Assembly (NCBI RefSeq): GCF_001995215.1
Contig: NZ_MUXN01000019.1
Location: 1 to 64,000, forward strand
DNA: 64,000 nucleotides
Direction of reading: 5' to 3'
Source: Amycolatopsis azurea DSM 43854
GTDB taxonomy: Bacteria > Actinomycetota > Actinomycetes > Mycobacteriales > Pseudonocardiaceae
The stretch's first letter is position 1. Each line of letters starts with the position of its first letter. This document shows, one piece after another, positions 8,047 to 16,012 of this stretch. Under the pieces are notes generated by a model. The model had not been told where the DNA came from. It worked only from the letters and a program-made list of their open reading frames with translations, and searched no databases. The translations under genes were made by a program, and so were the position numbers.

Positions 8047-8418
8047 TCATGCGGTGAAGGCCTCGATGTCCTCCGCCTCCACGACCGTGCGGACCTCGAC
8101 CTCGATCTCGTCGAACAGCGCCGCGTAGGTCTCCGCGAAGGCGACGGCCTCCGCCAGGTCCTTCGCGTTGATCAGCGCGAACCCGCCGATGACCTCCTTG
8201 GTCTCGGTGAACGGGCCGTCGGTCGCGGTGATCTTGCCGCCGCGGCCCTTGCGGACCTTCGCGCCCCGCTCGGACGGGTGCACGCCCTCCGCCGTGATGA
8301 GGATGCCCTTCTTGAACGAGTCCTCGATGAAGGCGCCCATCTGCTCGATGAACTCCTTGCTGGGGTTCCAGGCTTCCGGGGCGCTCTCGTCCAGCCGGTG
8401 CATCATCAGAAACCGCAT
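8047..8418 (-). CDS. YCII-related (DGPF) protein, solitary
   Basis: A third YCII/DGPF protein of the window, 123 residues, with the ATDGPFTETKEVIGGFALIN core near 65-84 and an N-terminal MRFLMMHRLDES. Unlike the pair at 1.3-2.0 kb it has no sigma factor neighbour, so it may be an orphan controlled from elsewhere. GAGGAGCAGCG precedes the ATG. Enzymatic function is unknown for the family. Confidence 0.85.
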   Translation of the reverse strand: MRFLMMHRLDESAPEAWNPSKEFIEQMGAFIEDSFKKGILITAEGVHPSERGAKVRKGRGGKITATDGPFTETKEVIGGFALINAKDLAEAVAFAETYAALFDEIEVEVRTVVEAEDIEAFTA

Positions 8419-8537
8419 CGCTGCTCCTCAGTGTCTTGGCGGGGCTGTTTCTACCCCGCCTTCACCAGCGCGTCGAGCGGCTCGACGGCGGTTCGACATT
8501 TCGTTCAGAAAAATGTTTCAGCGACACAAAAGTTTTT

Positions 8538-9341
8538 CTAGCGGCTCGCGACCTTCTTGTACTGGGCCGTCGCCAGCGGCGCGAAGATCGCGATGATGGC
8601 GATGCAGCACAGGATCGCGTACAGCGAGGCGTGCTCGGCGGGCCAGCCCGTCGGGGCCGCGCCGAAGCGGTTCCCGAACAGGTCACGCGCCGAGTTGATC
8701 ACCGCGGTGAACGGGTTCCAGTCGGCGATCGCCTTCAGCACCCCCGGCAGCTTGTCGGCCGGGACGAACGCCGTCGAGATGAAGCTCAGCGGGAACATCC
8801 ACATCAGCCCGGCGCTCTGCGCCACCTCGACACTGCGCGCGACGAGCCCGATCCACGCGCCGACCCAGGACAGCGCCCAGGCGAACATCAGCATCACCAG
8901 GTAGCCGAGCACGGCGTCGAGGAAACTGCCGCGGATCCGCCAGCCGACGAGCAGCCCGCACAACGACATGACGATCAGTGCCACGACGCTGATCACGAGG
9001 TCGGACGTCGTCCGGCCGAAGATCACCGCGAGGCGGGAGATCGGCAGCGAGCGGAACCTGTCGATGATGCCCTTCTGCAGGTCGTTCGCGAACCCGATCA
9101 CGGTGAACGCCGAGTTGAACGCGACCGTCTGCGCGAAGATCCCGGCGATCAGGAACTCGCGATACGCGAGCCCGCCCGCTTCGCCGCCGATCGCGTCGCC
9201 GAAGACGTACGCGAACAGCAGCACGAACATGATCGGCTGCAGCGTCGCCGCCATCAGCCAGTCCGGGTTGCGCTGGACGTTCTTCAGGTTCCGCCAGGTG
9301 ATCACGCCACCGTCGGAAAAGGCCTTCGCGACCGCGCTCAC
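8538..9341 (-). CDS. ABC-2 type exporter permease (DrrB-like)
   Basis: The integral membrane half of a DrrAB-type exporter, 267 residues with six predicted membrane helices. Recognisable segments include PIMFVLLFAYVFGDAIGG, the conserved FANDLQKGIIDRFRSLPISR loop and IGLVARSVEVAQSAGLMWM. The family exports hydrophobic compounds such as anthracyclines. Its ATG overlaps the stop of the ATPase gene (ATGA), so the two are co-translated. No biosynthetic genes lie nearby, so self-resistance is less likely than general export; the substrate is unknown. Confidence 0.9.
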   Translation of the reverse strand: MSAVAKAFSDGGVITWRNLKNVQRNPDWLMAATLQPIMFVLLFAYVFGDAIGGEAGGLAYREFLIAGIFAQTVAFNSAFTVIGFANDLQKGIIDRFRSLPISRLAVIFGRTTSDLVISVVALIVMSLCGLLVGWRIRGSFLDAVLGYLVMLMFAWALSWVGAWIGLVARSVEVAQSAGLMWMFPLSFISTAFVPADKLPGVLKAIADWNPFTAVINSARDLFGNRFGAAPTGWPAEHASLYAILCCIAIIAIFAPLATAQYKKVASR

Positions 9342-10291
9342 TTTTTCTCCCCCTCGTCCGTGGCGTGCCCTGTCAGCGAAAGGAAGACGTCGTCGAGCGT
9401 CGGCCGGTGCAGCGCGACGTCCTGGACGGCGACGCCCTGCGCGTCCAGCCGTCGCAGCGCCTCGATGAGCGCCTTCGGCCCGCCCTCGACCAGGACGTCG
9501 ACCTTGCGGGTGTGGTCGTCGACCGACGGTGTCCCCGAACCGACCTCGGCGAGCACCTGAGTGGTCGCGGCGAGGTCGTCGGCGGAGGCCACGACCAGCT
9601 CCAGCCGCTCGCCGCCGATCTCCTGCTTGAGCTCGTCGGCCGTGCCGCGCGCGATGACCTTCCCCTTGTCGATCACGACGATCGAGTCGGCGAGCTGATC
9701 GGCTTCCTCCAGGTACTGCGTGGTCAGCAGGACCGTGGTGCCGTCGGCGACGAGTTCCTTGATGACCTCCCAGGTGTCGATCCGGCCGCGCGGGTCGAGC
9801 CCGGTGGTCGGTTCGTCGAGGATCACCACCGTCGGCTCGGCGACCAGCGCCCCCGCGAGGTCGAGCCGGCGCCGCATACCGCCGGAATACGTCTTGGCGG
9901 GCCGGTCCGCCGCGTCCTCCAGCCGGAACCGCGCGAGCAGTTCACGCGCCCTGGACTTCGCCGCGGCCTTCTTACTCCCGTACAGCCTGCCGACCATGTA
10001 CAGGTTCTCGAACCCGGTGAGGTTCTCGTCCACGGCGGCGTACTGCCCGGACAGCCCGATCGACCGCCGGACGGCGTCGGGCTGGGCCAGCACGTCGTGC
10101 CCGGCCACCTCCGCCTCGCCCGAGTCCGGGCGGAGCAGCGTGGTCAGGATGCGGACGGTCGTCGTCTTGCCGGCGCCGTTCGGCCCCAGCAGGCCCAGCA
10201 CCTTGCCCGTCGGGATCTCCAGATCGACCCCGTCGAGCGCCTTGGTGGACCCGTAGGTTTTGACCAGCGCTTTCGCCTGAACTGCGAACAT
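9338..10291 (-). CDS. ABC exporter ATP-binding protein (DrrA-like)
   Basis: A 317-residue nucleotide-binding subunit of the DrrA family. Walker A is LLGPNGAGKTTTVRIL near residue 35, the signature is TYSGGMRRRLDLAGAL near 140, and Walker B is VVILDEPTTGLDPRGR near 160. The extra C-terminal domain, ending RPTLDDVFLSLTGHATDEG, is typical of DrrA. It is the first gene of the two-gene operon and drives the permease at 8538-9341. The 69-base gap to fadA2 shows no clear terminator. Confidence 0.92.
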   Translation of the reverse strand: MFAVQAKALVKTYGSTKALDGVDLEIPTGKVLGLLGPNGAGKTTTVRILTTLLRPDSGEAEVAGHDVLAQPDAVRRSIGLSGQYAAVDENLTGFENLYMVGRLYGSKKAAAKSRARELLARFRLEDAADRPAKTYSGGMRRRLDLAGALVAEPTVVILDEPTTGLDPRGRIDTWEVIKELVADGTTVLLTTQYLEEADQLADSIVVIDKGKVIARGTADELKQEIGGERLELVVASADDLAATTQVLAEVGSGTPSVDDHTRKVDVLVEGGPKALIEALRRLDAQGVAVQDVALHRPTLDDVFLSLTGHATDEGEKK

Positions 10292-10360
10292 GCGGACAAA
10301 GTAGACCCCGGCACCGACAAAGGCACCGGGTTTTCCCCGAATCCGCTCAGAGCGGACGGA

Positions 10361-11650
10361 CTACTTCTCGAGGATCGCGGTGACGCCCTGGCCACCGGCC
10401 GCGCAGATCGAGATGAGCCCGCGGCCGGATCCCTTCTCGTTCAACAGCTTCGCGAGGGTGGCGACGATACGGCCGCCGGTCGCGGCGAACGGGTGCCCGG
10501 CCGCCAGCGACGAACCGTTGACGTTCAGTTTCGCCCGATCGATGGAGCCGAGCGGCTCGTCGAGGCCCAGCTTCTCCTTGGCGAACGCCGGGTCCTCCCA
10601 CGCCTTGAGGGTGGCGAGCACCTGGGAGGCGAAGGCCTCGTGGATCTCGTAGAAGTCGAAGTCCTGCAGGGTGATCCCGGCCCGCGTGAGCATCTGCGGG
10701 ACGGCGTACGCGGGCGCCATCAGCAAGCCCTCGTCGCCGTGGACGTAGTCGACGGCCGCGGTCTGCGAGAACGTCAGGTACGCCAGCACCGGCAGCTTCC
10801 GCGCCTTCGCCCACTGCTCGGTCGCGAGCAGGACCGTCGACGCGCCGTCGGAAAGCGGCGTCGAGTTGCCCGCGGTCATCGTGCCTTCGGGGCCACCGAA
10901 GGCGGGCTTCAGCTTCGCGAGCTTCTCGACGCTGGAGTCCGGGCGCAGGTTCTGGTCGCGGGCCAGCTTGAGGAACGGCGTCACCAGGTCGTCGAAGAAG
11001 CCCTTGTCGTACGCGGCGCCGAGACGCTGGTGGCTGGTCGCGGCGAGTTCGTCCTGCGCCTCACGCGTGATCTCCCAGACCTTCGCGGTCAGCGCGGCGT
11101 GCTCGCCCATGGACAGGCCGGTGCGCGGCTCGGAGTTGCGCGGGATCTCCGGGACGATGTGGCCGGGGCGCAGCTTCGCGGCGAGCTTCAGCCGTTCGGG
11201 GAGCGTCTTCGCGGCGTTGAGCTGCACGAGGATCTGGCGCAGGTCGTCGTTGACCGCCAGCGGCGCGTCGGACGTCGTGTCGACGCCGCCCGCGATGGCC
11301 GAGTCGATCTGGCCGAGGGCGATCTTGTTGGCGACGTTGACGATCGCCTGGAGGCCGGTGCCGCAGGCCATCTGCACGTCCGACGCCGGGGTGGCGGGGT
11401 TCAGCCTGCTGCCGAGGACGCTTTCGCGGGCGAGGTTGAAGTCGCGGGCGTGCTTGAGCACGGCTCCGGCGGCGACCTCGCCGATCACCTCGTCCTGCAG
11501 GGAGAAGCGGCTGACCAGGCCGTCGAGGGCGGCGGTGAACATGTCCTGGTTCGACGCCTTCGAGTACGGACCGTTCGAACGGGCGAAGGGGATCCGGTTG
11601 CCGCCGATGATCGCGACCTTGCGCACGGGTGCCGTCCTTTTCGTGGCCAT
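10361..11650 (-). CDS. fadA2: acetyl-CoA C-acetyltransferase, FadA2/FadI type
   Basis: A thiolase of 429 residues catalysing CoA-dependent cleavage of 3-ketoacyl-CoA (last step of beta-oxidation). The nucleophilic Cys is in DVQMACGTGLQAIVNVANK; the His is in NVNGSSLAAGHPFAATGGR and the second Cys in ISICAAGGQGVTAIL. I chose ATG 11650 (MATKRTAPVRKVAIIGG), preceded by GGAGGAGTGGAAAA; a longer frame to 11725 runs over the operator. It is divergent from fabG4-htdX, the same arrangement as Rv0243/Rv0242c/Rv0241c in Mycobacterium tuberculosis, and both sides share the 22-bp palindrome at 11684-11705. Confidence 0.93.
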   Translation of the reverse strand: MATKRTAPVRKVAIIGGNRIPFARSNGPYSKASNQDMFTAALDGLVSRFSLQDEVIGEVAAGAVLKHARDFNLARESVLGSRLNPATPASDVQMACGTGLQAIVNVANKIALGQIDSAIAGGVDTTSDAPLAVNDDLRQILVQLNAAKTLPERLKLAAKLRPGHIVPEIPRNSEPRTGLSMGEHAALTAKVWEITREAQDELAATSHQRLGAAYDKGFFDDLVTPFLKLARDQNLRPDSSVEKLAKLKPAFGGPEGTMTAGNSTPLSDGASTVLLATEQWAKARKLPVLAYLTFSQTAAVDYVHGDEGLLMAPAYAVPQMLTRAGITLQDFDFYEIHEAFASQVLATLKAWEDPAFAKEKLGLDEPLGSIDRAKLNVNGSSLAAGHPFAATGGRIVATLAKLLNEKGSGRGLISICAAGGQGVTAILEK

Positions 11651-11683
11651 TTTTTCCACTCCTCCGTAGGCTCTCTCACACTG

Positions 11684-11705
11684 TAACCTACTAGCGAGTA
11701 GGTTA
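11684..11705. promoter_or_regulatory. TetR-type operator in fadA2/fabG4 divergent promoter
   Basis: A perfect inverted repeat: TAACCTACT (11684-11692), AGCG, AGTAGGTTA (11697-11705). It lies 34 bases from fadA2 and 38 from fabG4, so one repressor could control both. A related sequence precedes the TetR gene at 13908-14573 (15 of 22 positions equal), making that protein the best candidate. Confidence 0.7.
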
Positions 11706-11742
11706 GAATGCGACGTGATGCTCACTGCACGGGAGGCACGAG

Positions 11743-13077
11743 ATGGCTGACAGGTACCAGCAGTTCACGAAATCCCCCGTGGGGAAATTCGTGGTGCCGA
11801 AGCTCGGCCTGCCGAACCCCGCGACGCTCCGCCGGTACAAGCCCGGCCAGCCCGCTCTGGAGGGTCCCGCACTTCTCGGTGCCGCGCCGGGCGGCCGCCT
11901 CGAAAAGGTGATCGAGGCGCAGTTGCATCGCGCGGGGATCGAGGTCGTCTCGACCGCGTCCGACAAGCACGCCGCGCTCGTCTTCGACGCGACAGGTGTG
12001 AAGGACCCGAAGCAACTTCGCGAGGTCTACGACTTCTTCCACCCGGTGATCCGGAGCGTCGGGCCGTCGGGCCGCGTCGTCGTCCTCGGGACGCCGCCTG
12101 AGCTGGCCGAAGGACACGAGCGGATCGCGCAGCGCGCGCTCGAAGGCTTCGTCCGCTCCGTCGGCAAGGAGCTGAAGCGCGGCGCGACCGCTCAGCTCGT
12201 GTACGTCGCCGAAGGCGCCGAAGAGGCCACTGAGTCCACGCTCCGTTTCCTGCTGTCGTCGAAGTCCGCCTTCGTCGACGCCCAGGTCATCCGCGTCGGC
12301 ACCGAGACCAAGACCGCCTCCGCCCCGGCCGACTGGGCCAAGCCCCTGGACGGCAAGGTCGCCCTGGTCACCGGTGCCTCCCGCGGTATCGGCGCCGCCA
12401 TCGCCGAGGTACTGGGCCGCGACGGCGCGCACGTCGTCGCCCTCGACATCCCCGCGCAGGGCGCGGACCTGTCGAAGGTGGCGAACAAGGTCGGCGGTTC
12501 GGCGCTGCAACTGGACATCACCGCCGCCGACGCGCCGGAGAAGCTCGCCGAGTACCTGACCACGCGTCACGGCGGCGTCGACATCGTCGTGCACAACGCG
12601 GGCATCACGCGGGACAAGACGCTGGGCAACATGACCGAAGGCGGCTGGGACTCGGTCATCTCCGTCAACCTCGCGTCGCAGCTCGCGGTGAACGAGAAGC
12701 TGCTGTCCGGCAAGGTGCTGCACGACAACGGCCGGATCATCGGCGTCTCCTCGATCGCCGGGATCGCGGGCAACGTCGGCCAGACCAACTACGCCACCAG
12801 CAAGGCGGGCGTCATCGGCATGGTGAACGTCGGCGCGCCGGTGCTCGCCGGATACGGCGGCACGATCAACGCCGTCGCGCCCGGGTTCATCGAGACCAAG
12901 ATGACCGCCGCGGTGCCGCTGTTCATCCGCGAGGCCGGGCGGCGGCTGTCCAGCCTCGGCCAGGGCGGGCTCCCGGTCGACGTCGCCGAGACGATCGCCT
13001 GGTACGCGAACCCGGCTTCGGCCGCGGTCAACGGCAACGTGGTCCGCGTCTGCGGCCAGGCACTGCTGGGGGCGTGA
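11743..13077 (+). CDS. fabG4: high-molecular-weight 3-oxoacyl reductase FabG4
   Basis: A 444-residue NAD(P)H-dependent 3-ketoacyl-CoA/ACP reductase. Residues 1-200 form an N-terminal flavodoxin-like domain without a complete cofactor site, as in HMwFabG. From residue 205 comes a full SDR domain: cofactor loop VTGASRGIGAAIAEVLG, NAG motif VHNAGITRDK, catalytic Ser in GVSSIAGIAGNVGQ and Tyr-x3-Lys in TNYATSKAGVIGM. ATG start with GGGAGG 7 bases upstream. It is followed directly by htdX and divergent from fadA2, matching the mycobacterial cluster used in fatty-acid turnover. Confidence 0.93.
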   Translation: MADRYQQFTKSPVGKFVVPKLGLPNPATLRRYKPGQPALEGPALLGAAPGGRLEKVIEAQLHRAGIEVVSTASDKHAALVFDATGVKDPKQLREVYDFFHPVIRSVGPSGRVVVLGTPPELAEGHERIAQRALEGFVRSVGKELKRGATAQLVYVAEGAEEATESTLRFLLSSKSAFVDAQVIRVGTETKTASAPADWAKPLDGKVALVTGASRGIGAAIAEVLGRDGAHVVALDIPAQGADLSKVANKVGGSALQLDITAADAPEKLAEYLTTRHGGVDIVVHNAGITRDKTLGNMTEGGWDSVISVNLASQLAVNEKLLSGKVLHDNGRIIGVSSIAGIAGNVGQTNYATSKAGVIGMVNVGAPVLAGYGGTINAVAPGFIETKMTAAVPLFIREAGRRLSSLGQGGLPVDVAETIAWYANPASAAVNGNVVRVCGQALLGA

Positions 13078-13079
13078 TC

Positions 13080-13925
13080 ATGGCCGTCAAGGAACTCCAC
13101 GAGTCGCCGAGCCTGTCTTCGCTGTACCCCAAGGCTTTGCTCGGTTCGCTGCGCAAGAGCGGCGGGAGCACGCTGCCGTCGACCGAGTTCGTCCGCGAGG
13201 GCGTCGTCGTCGACCCGGCGCATCTCGCCGCATACAACCAGGTGTGCGGATTCCGGCTGGACGACGTGCTCCCGGCGACGTATCCGCACATCCTCGCGTT
13301 CCCGCTGCAGATGGCGCTGATGACCGAGGCCGACTTCCCGTTCCCGTTGCTGGGCATGGTGCACGTCGCCAACCGGATCACCCAGCACCGTCAGCTGCGG
13401 CTCGACGAGTCGTTCACCCTGCGCGTGCGCGCCGAGGATCTGCGCCCGCACGAAAAGGGCAAGCAGTTCGACGTCGTCAGCGAGCTGCTCGTCAACGACA
13501 GTCCGGTGTGGACGGACGTCAGCACGTACCTGCGCCGCGGTGGCGGCAGCGGCGAGAAGACCTCGCGCGGTCAGCTCTCGCAGCCGTCGCCCAACGCGAT
13601 CTGGCACGTGCCGGGCGACATCGGCCGTCGCTACGCCGAGGTGTCCGGCGACCGCAACCCGATCCACCTGCACCCGATCACCGCGAAGGCGTTCGGGTTC
13701 CCGGCCGCGATCGCGCACGGCATGTGGACGAAGGCGCACGCGCTCGCGGCGTTCGAAGGCAGGCTTCCGGAGGCCTTCACCGTCGACGTCAAGTTCAAGC
13801 AGCCGGTCCTGCTGCCCGCCAAGGCGGCTTTCACCTCATGGAGTGAAGGCGAGGGCTGGGCCTTCGAGCTGTGGAACGCGCGCAAGCCGAAGCCGCATCT
13901 GGAGGGCTCAGTCGTCGCTCTCTGA
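13080..13925 (+). CDS. htdX: MaoC-like 3-hydroxyacyl dehydratase HtdX
   Basis: A 281-residue double-hotdog (R)-specific enoyl hydratase / 3-hydroxyacyl-thioester dehydratase. The catalytic motif is in the second half: RYAEVSGDRNPIHLHPITAKAFGFP followed by AIAHGMWTKA. I chose ATG 13080 (MAVKELHESPSLSSLYPKAL), which has GGGGG at workable spacing; a GTG at 13074 overlaps the fabG4 stop but is too close to that site. It forms an operon with fabG4 and supplies the dehydration/hydration step. The 3' end overlaps the convergent TetR gene by 18 bp. Confidence 0.92.
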   Translation: MAVKELHESPSLSSLYPKALLGSLRKSGGSTLPSTEFVREGVVVDPAHLAAYNQVCGFRLDDVLPATYPHILAFPLQMALMTEADFPFPLLGMVHVANRITQHRQLRLDESFTLRVRAEDLRPHEKGKQFDVVSELLVNDSPVWTDVSTYLRRGGGSGEKTSRGQLSQPSPNAIWHVPGDIGRRYAEVSGDRNPIHLHPITAKAFGFPAAIAHGMWTKAHALAAFEGRLPEAFTVDVKFKQPVLLPAKAAFTSWSEGEGWAFELWNARKPKPHLEGSVVAL

Positions 13926-14573
13926 CGGCTTCCAGATCTCGCCCTCGACGAGGTCGTTGAACCCGAGCCAGACCAGGTTCATCAGCCACGAGGCGAGTAC
14001 GCCGTCGGAGACATCGGGGTGGTCGAGCGCCCAGTCGGCCAGCGACTCGGCCGCCCCGACCAGTGCGGCGGACAGCCCGGCGCCGGAGAACTCGGCCTGC
14101 TCGCCGAGGCCCTTGCGGGTGCCGGCGGAGACGACGAGCGCGGCGACCAGTTCGATCGCGCGGGTGCGCATGTCGGTGATCTCCGCGGCGAAGGCGCCGC
14201 CGACGGTCATGGCCTGGCGGTGCAGCACCGTCCAGGACTCGCGGTACTCGGCGACGAACCGGTAGAACGCGCGGAGCCCGTGCCAAAGCTGCATGTCGGG
14301 CGGCAGATCGGGCTTGATCCCGTCCTGTACCGCCTCCAGCAGGCGGGTGGCTTCGCGGCGGATGCACGCGCCGAAGAGGTCCTCCTTGGAGCCGAGGTAG
14401 GTGTAGATCATCGGCTTGGACACGCCGGCGACCTCGGAGATCTCGTCCATCGACGCGGAGTGATAGCCGTAGCGCGAGAACACCGAGACCGCTGCGTCCA
14501 GGATCTGGCGTTCCCGCACCGCTCTCGGCAGCCTTTTGGCGCGTTCGGCGGGACGCGGTACTTCCTCGGACAC
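13908..14573 (-). CDS. TetR-family regulator, probable fatty-acid repressor
   Basis: A 221-residue TetR protein. The N-terminal HTH is clear (LPRAVRERQILDAAVSVFSRYGYHSASMDEISEVAGVSKPMIYTYLGSKEDLFGACI). The C-terminal ligand domain is hydrophobic. It sits head-to-tail with htdX (18-bp convergent overlap) and opposite the first SCP2 gene. A palindrome in that divergent gap matches the one before fadA2/fabG4, so it probably represses itself, the fatty-acid genes and perhaps the SCP2 pair, with release by an acyl-CoA. The ligand is inferred. Confidence 0.88.
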   Translation of the reverse strand: MSEEVPRPAERAKRLPRAVRERQILDAAVSVFSRYGYHSASMDEISEVAGVSKPMIYTYLGSKEDLFGACIRREATRLLEAVQDGIKPDLPPDMQLWHGLRAFYRFVAEYRESWTVLHRQAMTVGGAFAAEITDMRTRAIELVAALVVSAGTRKGLGEQAEFSGAGLSAALVGAAESLADWALDHPDVSDGVLASWLMNLVWLGFNDLVEGEIWKPSESDD

Positions 14574-14648
14574 TCAGGACCTCCCATTAGTCGCGTAAGA
14601 CGCTACCGGGCCCCTTCGGGCAAAGGTGCTTTCGGCACGCTTGCCCGC

Positions 14649-14670
14649 CTACCTACTGGCGGGTAGCCTT
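14649..14670. promoter_or_regulatory. TetR-type operator between tetR and SCP2 genes
   Basis: The core CTACTGGCGGGTAG (14653-14666) has TAC/GTA arms and aligns with the fadA2/fabG4 palindrome at 15 of 22 positions (shared ACCTACT-GCG-GTAG). It is 76 bases from the TetR start and 30 from the SCP2 gene, consistent with autoregulation and control of both directions. Confidence 0.55.
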
Positions 14671-14699
14671 ACGCTCTGGTAGCTGGAGCTGGAGGGAAG

Positions 14700-15335
14700 A
14701 TGACCGAGATCGTGGGGCTGACCGGCCGCGCGCTGGTCGACGCGCTGGAACGGATCGAGCCGGATTCGGCCGAGGCGCACTCTCTCGACGTCAACGAGGT
14801 CGCGGGCGCCATCGACCCGAAGGACCTCGGCAAGGACGACGTCCGGCGGCTGCTGACGGCGCTGGGGCGGCTCGCGGAGTCCGCGCCCGCGTTCGACCTC
14901 CGCAAGGTCGACCCGGCCCGGTTCGCGAACCTCGTCGCGCGCGCCTCGCGCACGCAGCTCGAAAGCGTTGTCGCCGAACGGCCGCTCCGGGAACGGGTGC
15001 TGCGCGAGATCTTCGACCGCATGGGCGCCCACATCCGGCAGGACCGGGCGAAGACGCTGCACGCCGTCGTCCACTGGCGGCTCTCCGGCGGCAGCGGCGC
15101 CGGCGGCTACGACCGCTACGAGACGGTGATCTCGCACGGCGAGTGCACGGTCGACCTGGACATGAAGGAGAAGCCGAGGGTGACGATCACGATCGCGCCC
15201 GTCGATTTCTTCCGGCTCATCACCCATCAGGCGACACCGGCTGTGCTATTCGTCACCGGAAAGATCAAAGTAAAAGGTGACCTGGCATTCGCGGCGGGCC
15301 TGATCGGTTTCTTCGACCTTCCGAAGCCGTCCTGA
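14700..15335 (+). CDS. SCP2 sterol-carrier-like protein, copy A
   Basis: A 211-residue protein with a C-terminal SCP2-type lipid-binding domain from about residue 105 (LHAVVHWRLSGG..GGYDRYETVISHG..VTITIAPVDFFRLITHQATP, then VLFVTGKIKVKGDLAFAAGL). The N-terminal 90 residues are helical and include the LRKVDPARFANLVARASRTQLESVV segment shared with the next gene. GGAGGGAAG precedes the ATG. The family binds acyl chains or sterols non-covalently. With its tandem paralogue and a shared TetR-type operator it probably serves lipid handling linked to the fatty-acid genes. Confidence 0.85.
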   Translation: MTEIVGLTGRALVDALERIEPDSAEAHSLDVNEVAGAIDPKDLGKDDVRRLLTALGRLAESAPAFDLRKVDPARFANLVARASRTQLESVVAERPLRERVLREIFDRMGAHIRQDRAKTLHAVVHWRLSGGSGAGGYDRYETVISHGECTVDLDMKEKPRVTITIAPVDFFRLITHQATPAVLFVTGKIKVKGDLAFAAGLIGFFDLPKPS

Positions 15336-15364
15336 ACCCGGCCGAGCAGATACACTTCCGTGCC

Positions 15365-16012
15365 GTGCCCCGAAATTCTCCGAACCGGCGCTGGCGGGAC
15401 AAGGTACGCCTTTCCCGTCCGCTGCGGCTGCACAAGACACGCACCGCGGGAGAGCACGTCATCAACGCTTTCGCGGAGAAGCTCGAGCTCGCCAAACTGA
15501 CCCCGGAACAGTTCACGCAGGTGCTGGAAACCCTGCACATGCTGGGCGAAACCGGTGCGGGCATCGAGCTGAGCTCATTGGAGACCGAGGTGCTCGTCGA
15601 CGTCGTGCAGCGCGCGTCGCGGGAGCAGCTCAAGGCGATCGCCGATCACCGGGAACTGCGTTCGGCGTTCCTCGACGAGATTTTCCGCAGAATGTCGGAC
15701 CATTTCGTTCCCGAACGCGCACGGCATGTCGACTTCGTCGTCGCCTGGCGTTTCACCGATGGTGACGGAGAAGACGGTTTCGATCGTTTTCAAACGGTCA
15801 TCGAAGACGGCGTCTGCGTTTCGAGCACCGATCTCGCGCGCACTCCGGACACCACCATCACGTTGTCCGTCGACGACTTCATCCGGATGGCCACCGGCAA
15901 CGCGGCGGTGGCGGCGATGTTCGTGACCGGCAAGGTGAAGGTGAAGGGCGAGTACGCGCCGGCCGTGCGGTTCAGCGGGTATTTCGACATCCCGAAACCG
16001 AGCGGGGCCTAG
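15365..16012 (+). CDS. SCP2 sterol-carrier-like protein, copy B
   Basis: A 215-residue paralogue of the preceding gene, 29 bases downstream. Corresponding blocks are LSSLETEVLVDVVQRASREQLKAIADHRELR in the helical region and AAMFVTGKVKVKGEYAPAVRF plus FDIPKPSGA at the end (copy A ends FDLPKPS). Its N-terminus is longer and basic (PRNSPNRRWRDKVRLSRPLR). The start is a GTG. Tandem duplication with divergence is the simplest origin. The gene overlaps the end of the AlbA_2 gene on the other strand by 4 bp. Confidence 0.85.
   Translation: MPRNSPNRRWRDKVRLSRPLRLHKTRTAGEHVINAFAEKLELAKLTPEQFTQVLETLHMLGETGAGIELSSLETEVLVDVVQRASREQLKAIADHRELRSAFLDEIFRRMSDHFVPERARHVDFVVAWRFTDGDGEDGFDRFQTVIEDGVCVSSTDLARTPDTTITLSVDDFIRMATGNAAVAAMFVTGKVKVKGEYAPAVRFSGYFDIPKPSGA

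Noticed and set aside
8538..10291. DrrAB-like exporter as part of an antibiotic gene cluster
   Set aside because: No biosynthetic genes (PKS, NRPS, glycosyltransferases) occur within the window around it; it is flanked by thiolase and YCII genes.
9365..11686. 773-codon plus-strand frame opposite drrA and fadA2
   Set aside because: Shadow of the thiolase and ATPase genes; residues are low-complexity Arg/Leu/Val/Asp with no domain, whereas both minus-strand proteins carry full catalytic motifs.
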